Assembly (NCBI GenBank): GCA_031278135.1
Contig: JAITKY010000039.1
Coordinates: 1-5,460, forward strand
Length of the DNA: 5,460 nt
Direction of reading: 5' to 3'
Source: Prevotellaceae bacterium
GTDB taxonomy: Bacteria; Bacteroidota; Bacteroidia; Bacteroidales; UBA932
Both the position numbers and the translations under genes were made by a program. The notes beneath the pieces were generated by a model. It ran no database searches. It saw nothing but the letters and a program-made list of their open reading frames with translations, and was not told where the DNA came from. This document shows positions 5,405-5,460 of this stretch, piece by piece. The stretch's first letter is position 1; the number at the start of each line of letters is the position of its first letter.

Positions 5405-5449
5405 ATCGAAAAAGTGCACAATGTGGATTAACTTGTTATGTTTTTCGAT
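5405..5449. repeat. 9-bp inverted repeat in right flank
   Basis: ATCGAAAAA (5405-5413) and TTTTTCGAT (5441-5449) are exact reverse complements, 27 bp apart. The arms are AT-rich and no T run follows, so a terminator is unlikely. It could be an operator for a gene right of the window or chance in AT-rich DNA. The rest of the 96-bp tail after 5364 shows no gene. Confidence 0.25.
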
Positions 5450-5460
5450 AATACTATAAT

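Overview
This window looks like chromosomal DNA from a member of the Bacteroidota, most likely of the Bacteroidales type. Four things point there. The promoters carry the TAnnTTTG -7 box of that phylum. The genes lack clear Shine-Dalgarno sites and start after A-rich leaders. The intergenic DNA is very AT-rich and full of A and T runs. The gene set fits too: a Tat-type lipoprotein with a TIM-barrel fold, a DUF4105 membrane protein, and an exported alpha/beta hydrolase.

Layout, left to right. Positions 1-209 hold no intact gene: a probable leftward promoter at the edge, a short tandem repeat, and a hairpin of a kind often dispersed in these genomes. Positions 210-451 (minus strand) are a decayed piece of a beta-helix-like surface protein with at least one frameshift. 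Positions 510-1784 (minus) encode a KamA-family radical SAM protein. A 329-bp AT-rich divergent region follows, with one promoter for each flanking gene. Positions 2114-3061 (plus) encode an exported sugar isomerase/epimerase-like lipoprotein. It converges on a DUF4105 membrane protein (3079-4299, minus), and the plus-strand terminator sits inside the 3' end of that opposing gene. A second divergent region contains a degenerate 21-bp tandem repeat with helically phased A-tracts. The last gene (4540 or nearby to 5364, plus) is an alpha/beta hydrolase whose final codons lie in a 14-bp tandem repeat.

The four intact genes alternate in strand and each appears to have its own promoter. I see no operon and no evidence that they form one pathway. 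Three products are predicted to act at or outside the inner membrane; the radical SAM protein is cytoplasmic. I found no CRISPR array, tRNA, rRNA, transposase or clear defence system. The points most worth following are the radical SAM protein's departure from the lysine aminomutase active site, the phased A-tract repeat upstream of the DUF4105 gene, and the possible cysteine-hydrolase signature in DUF4105.
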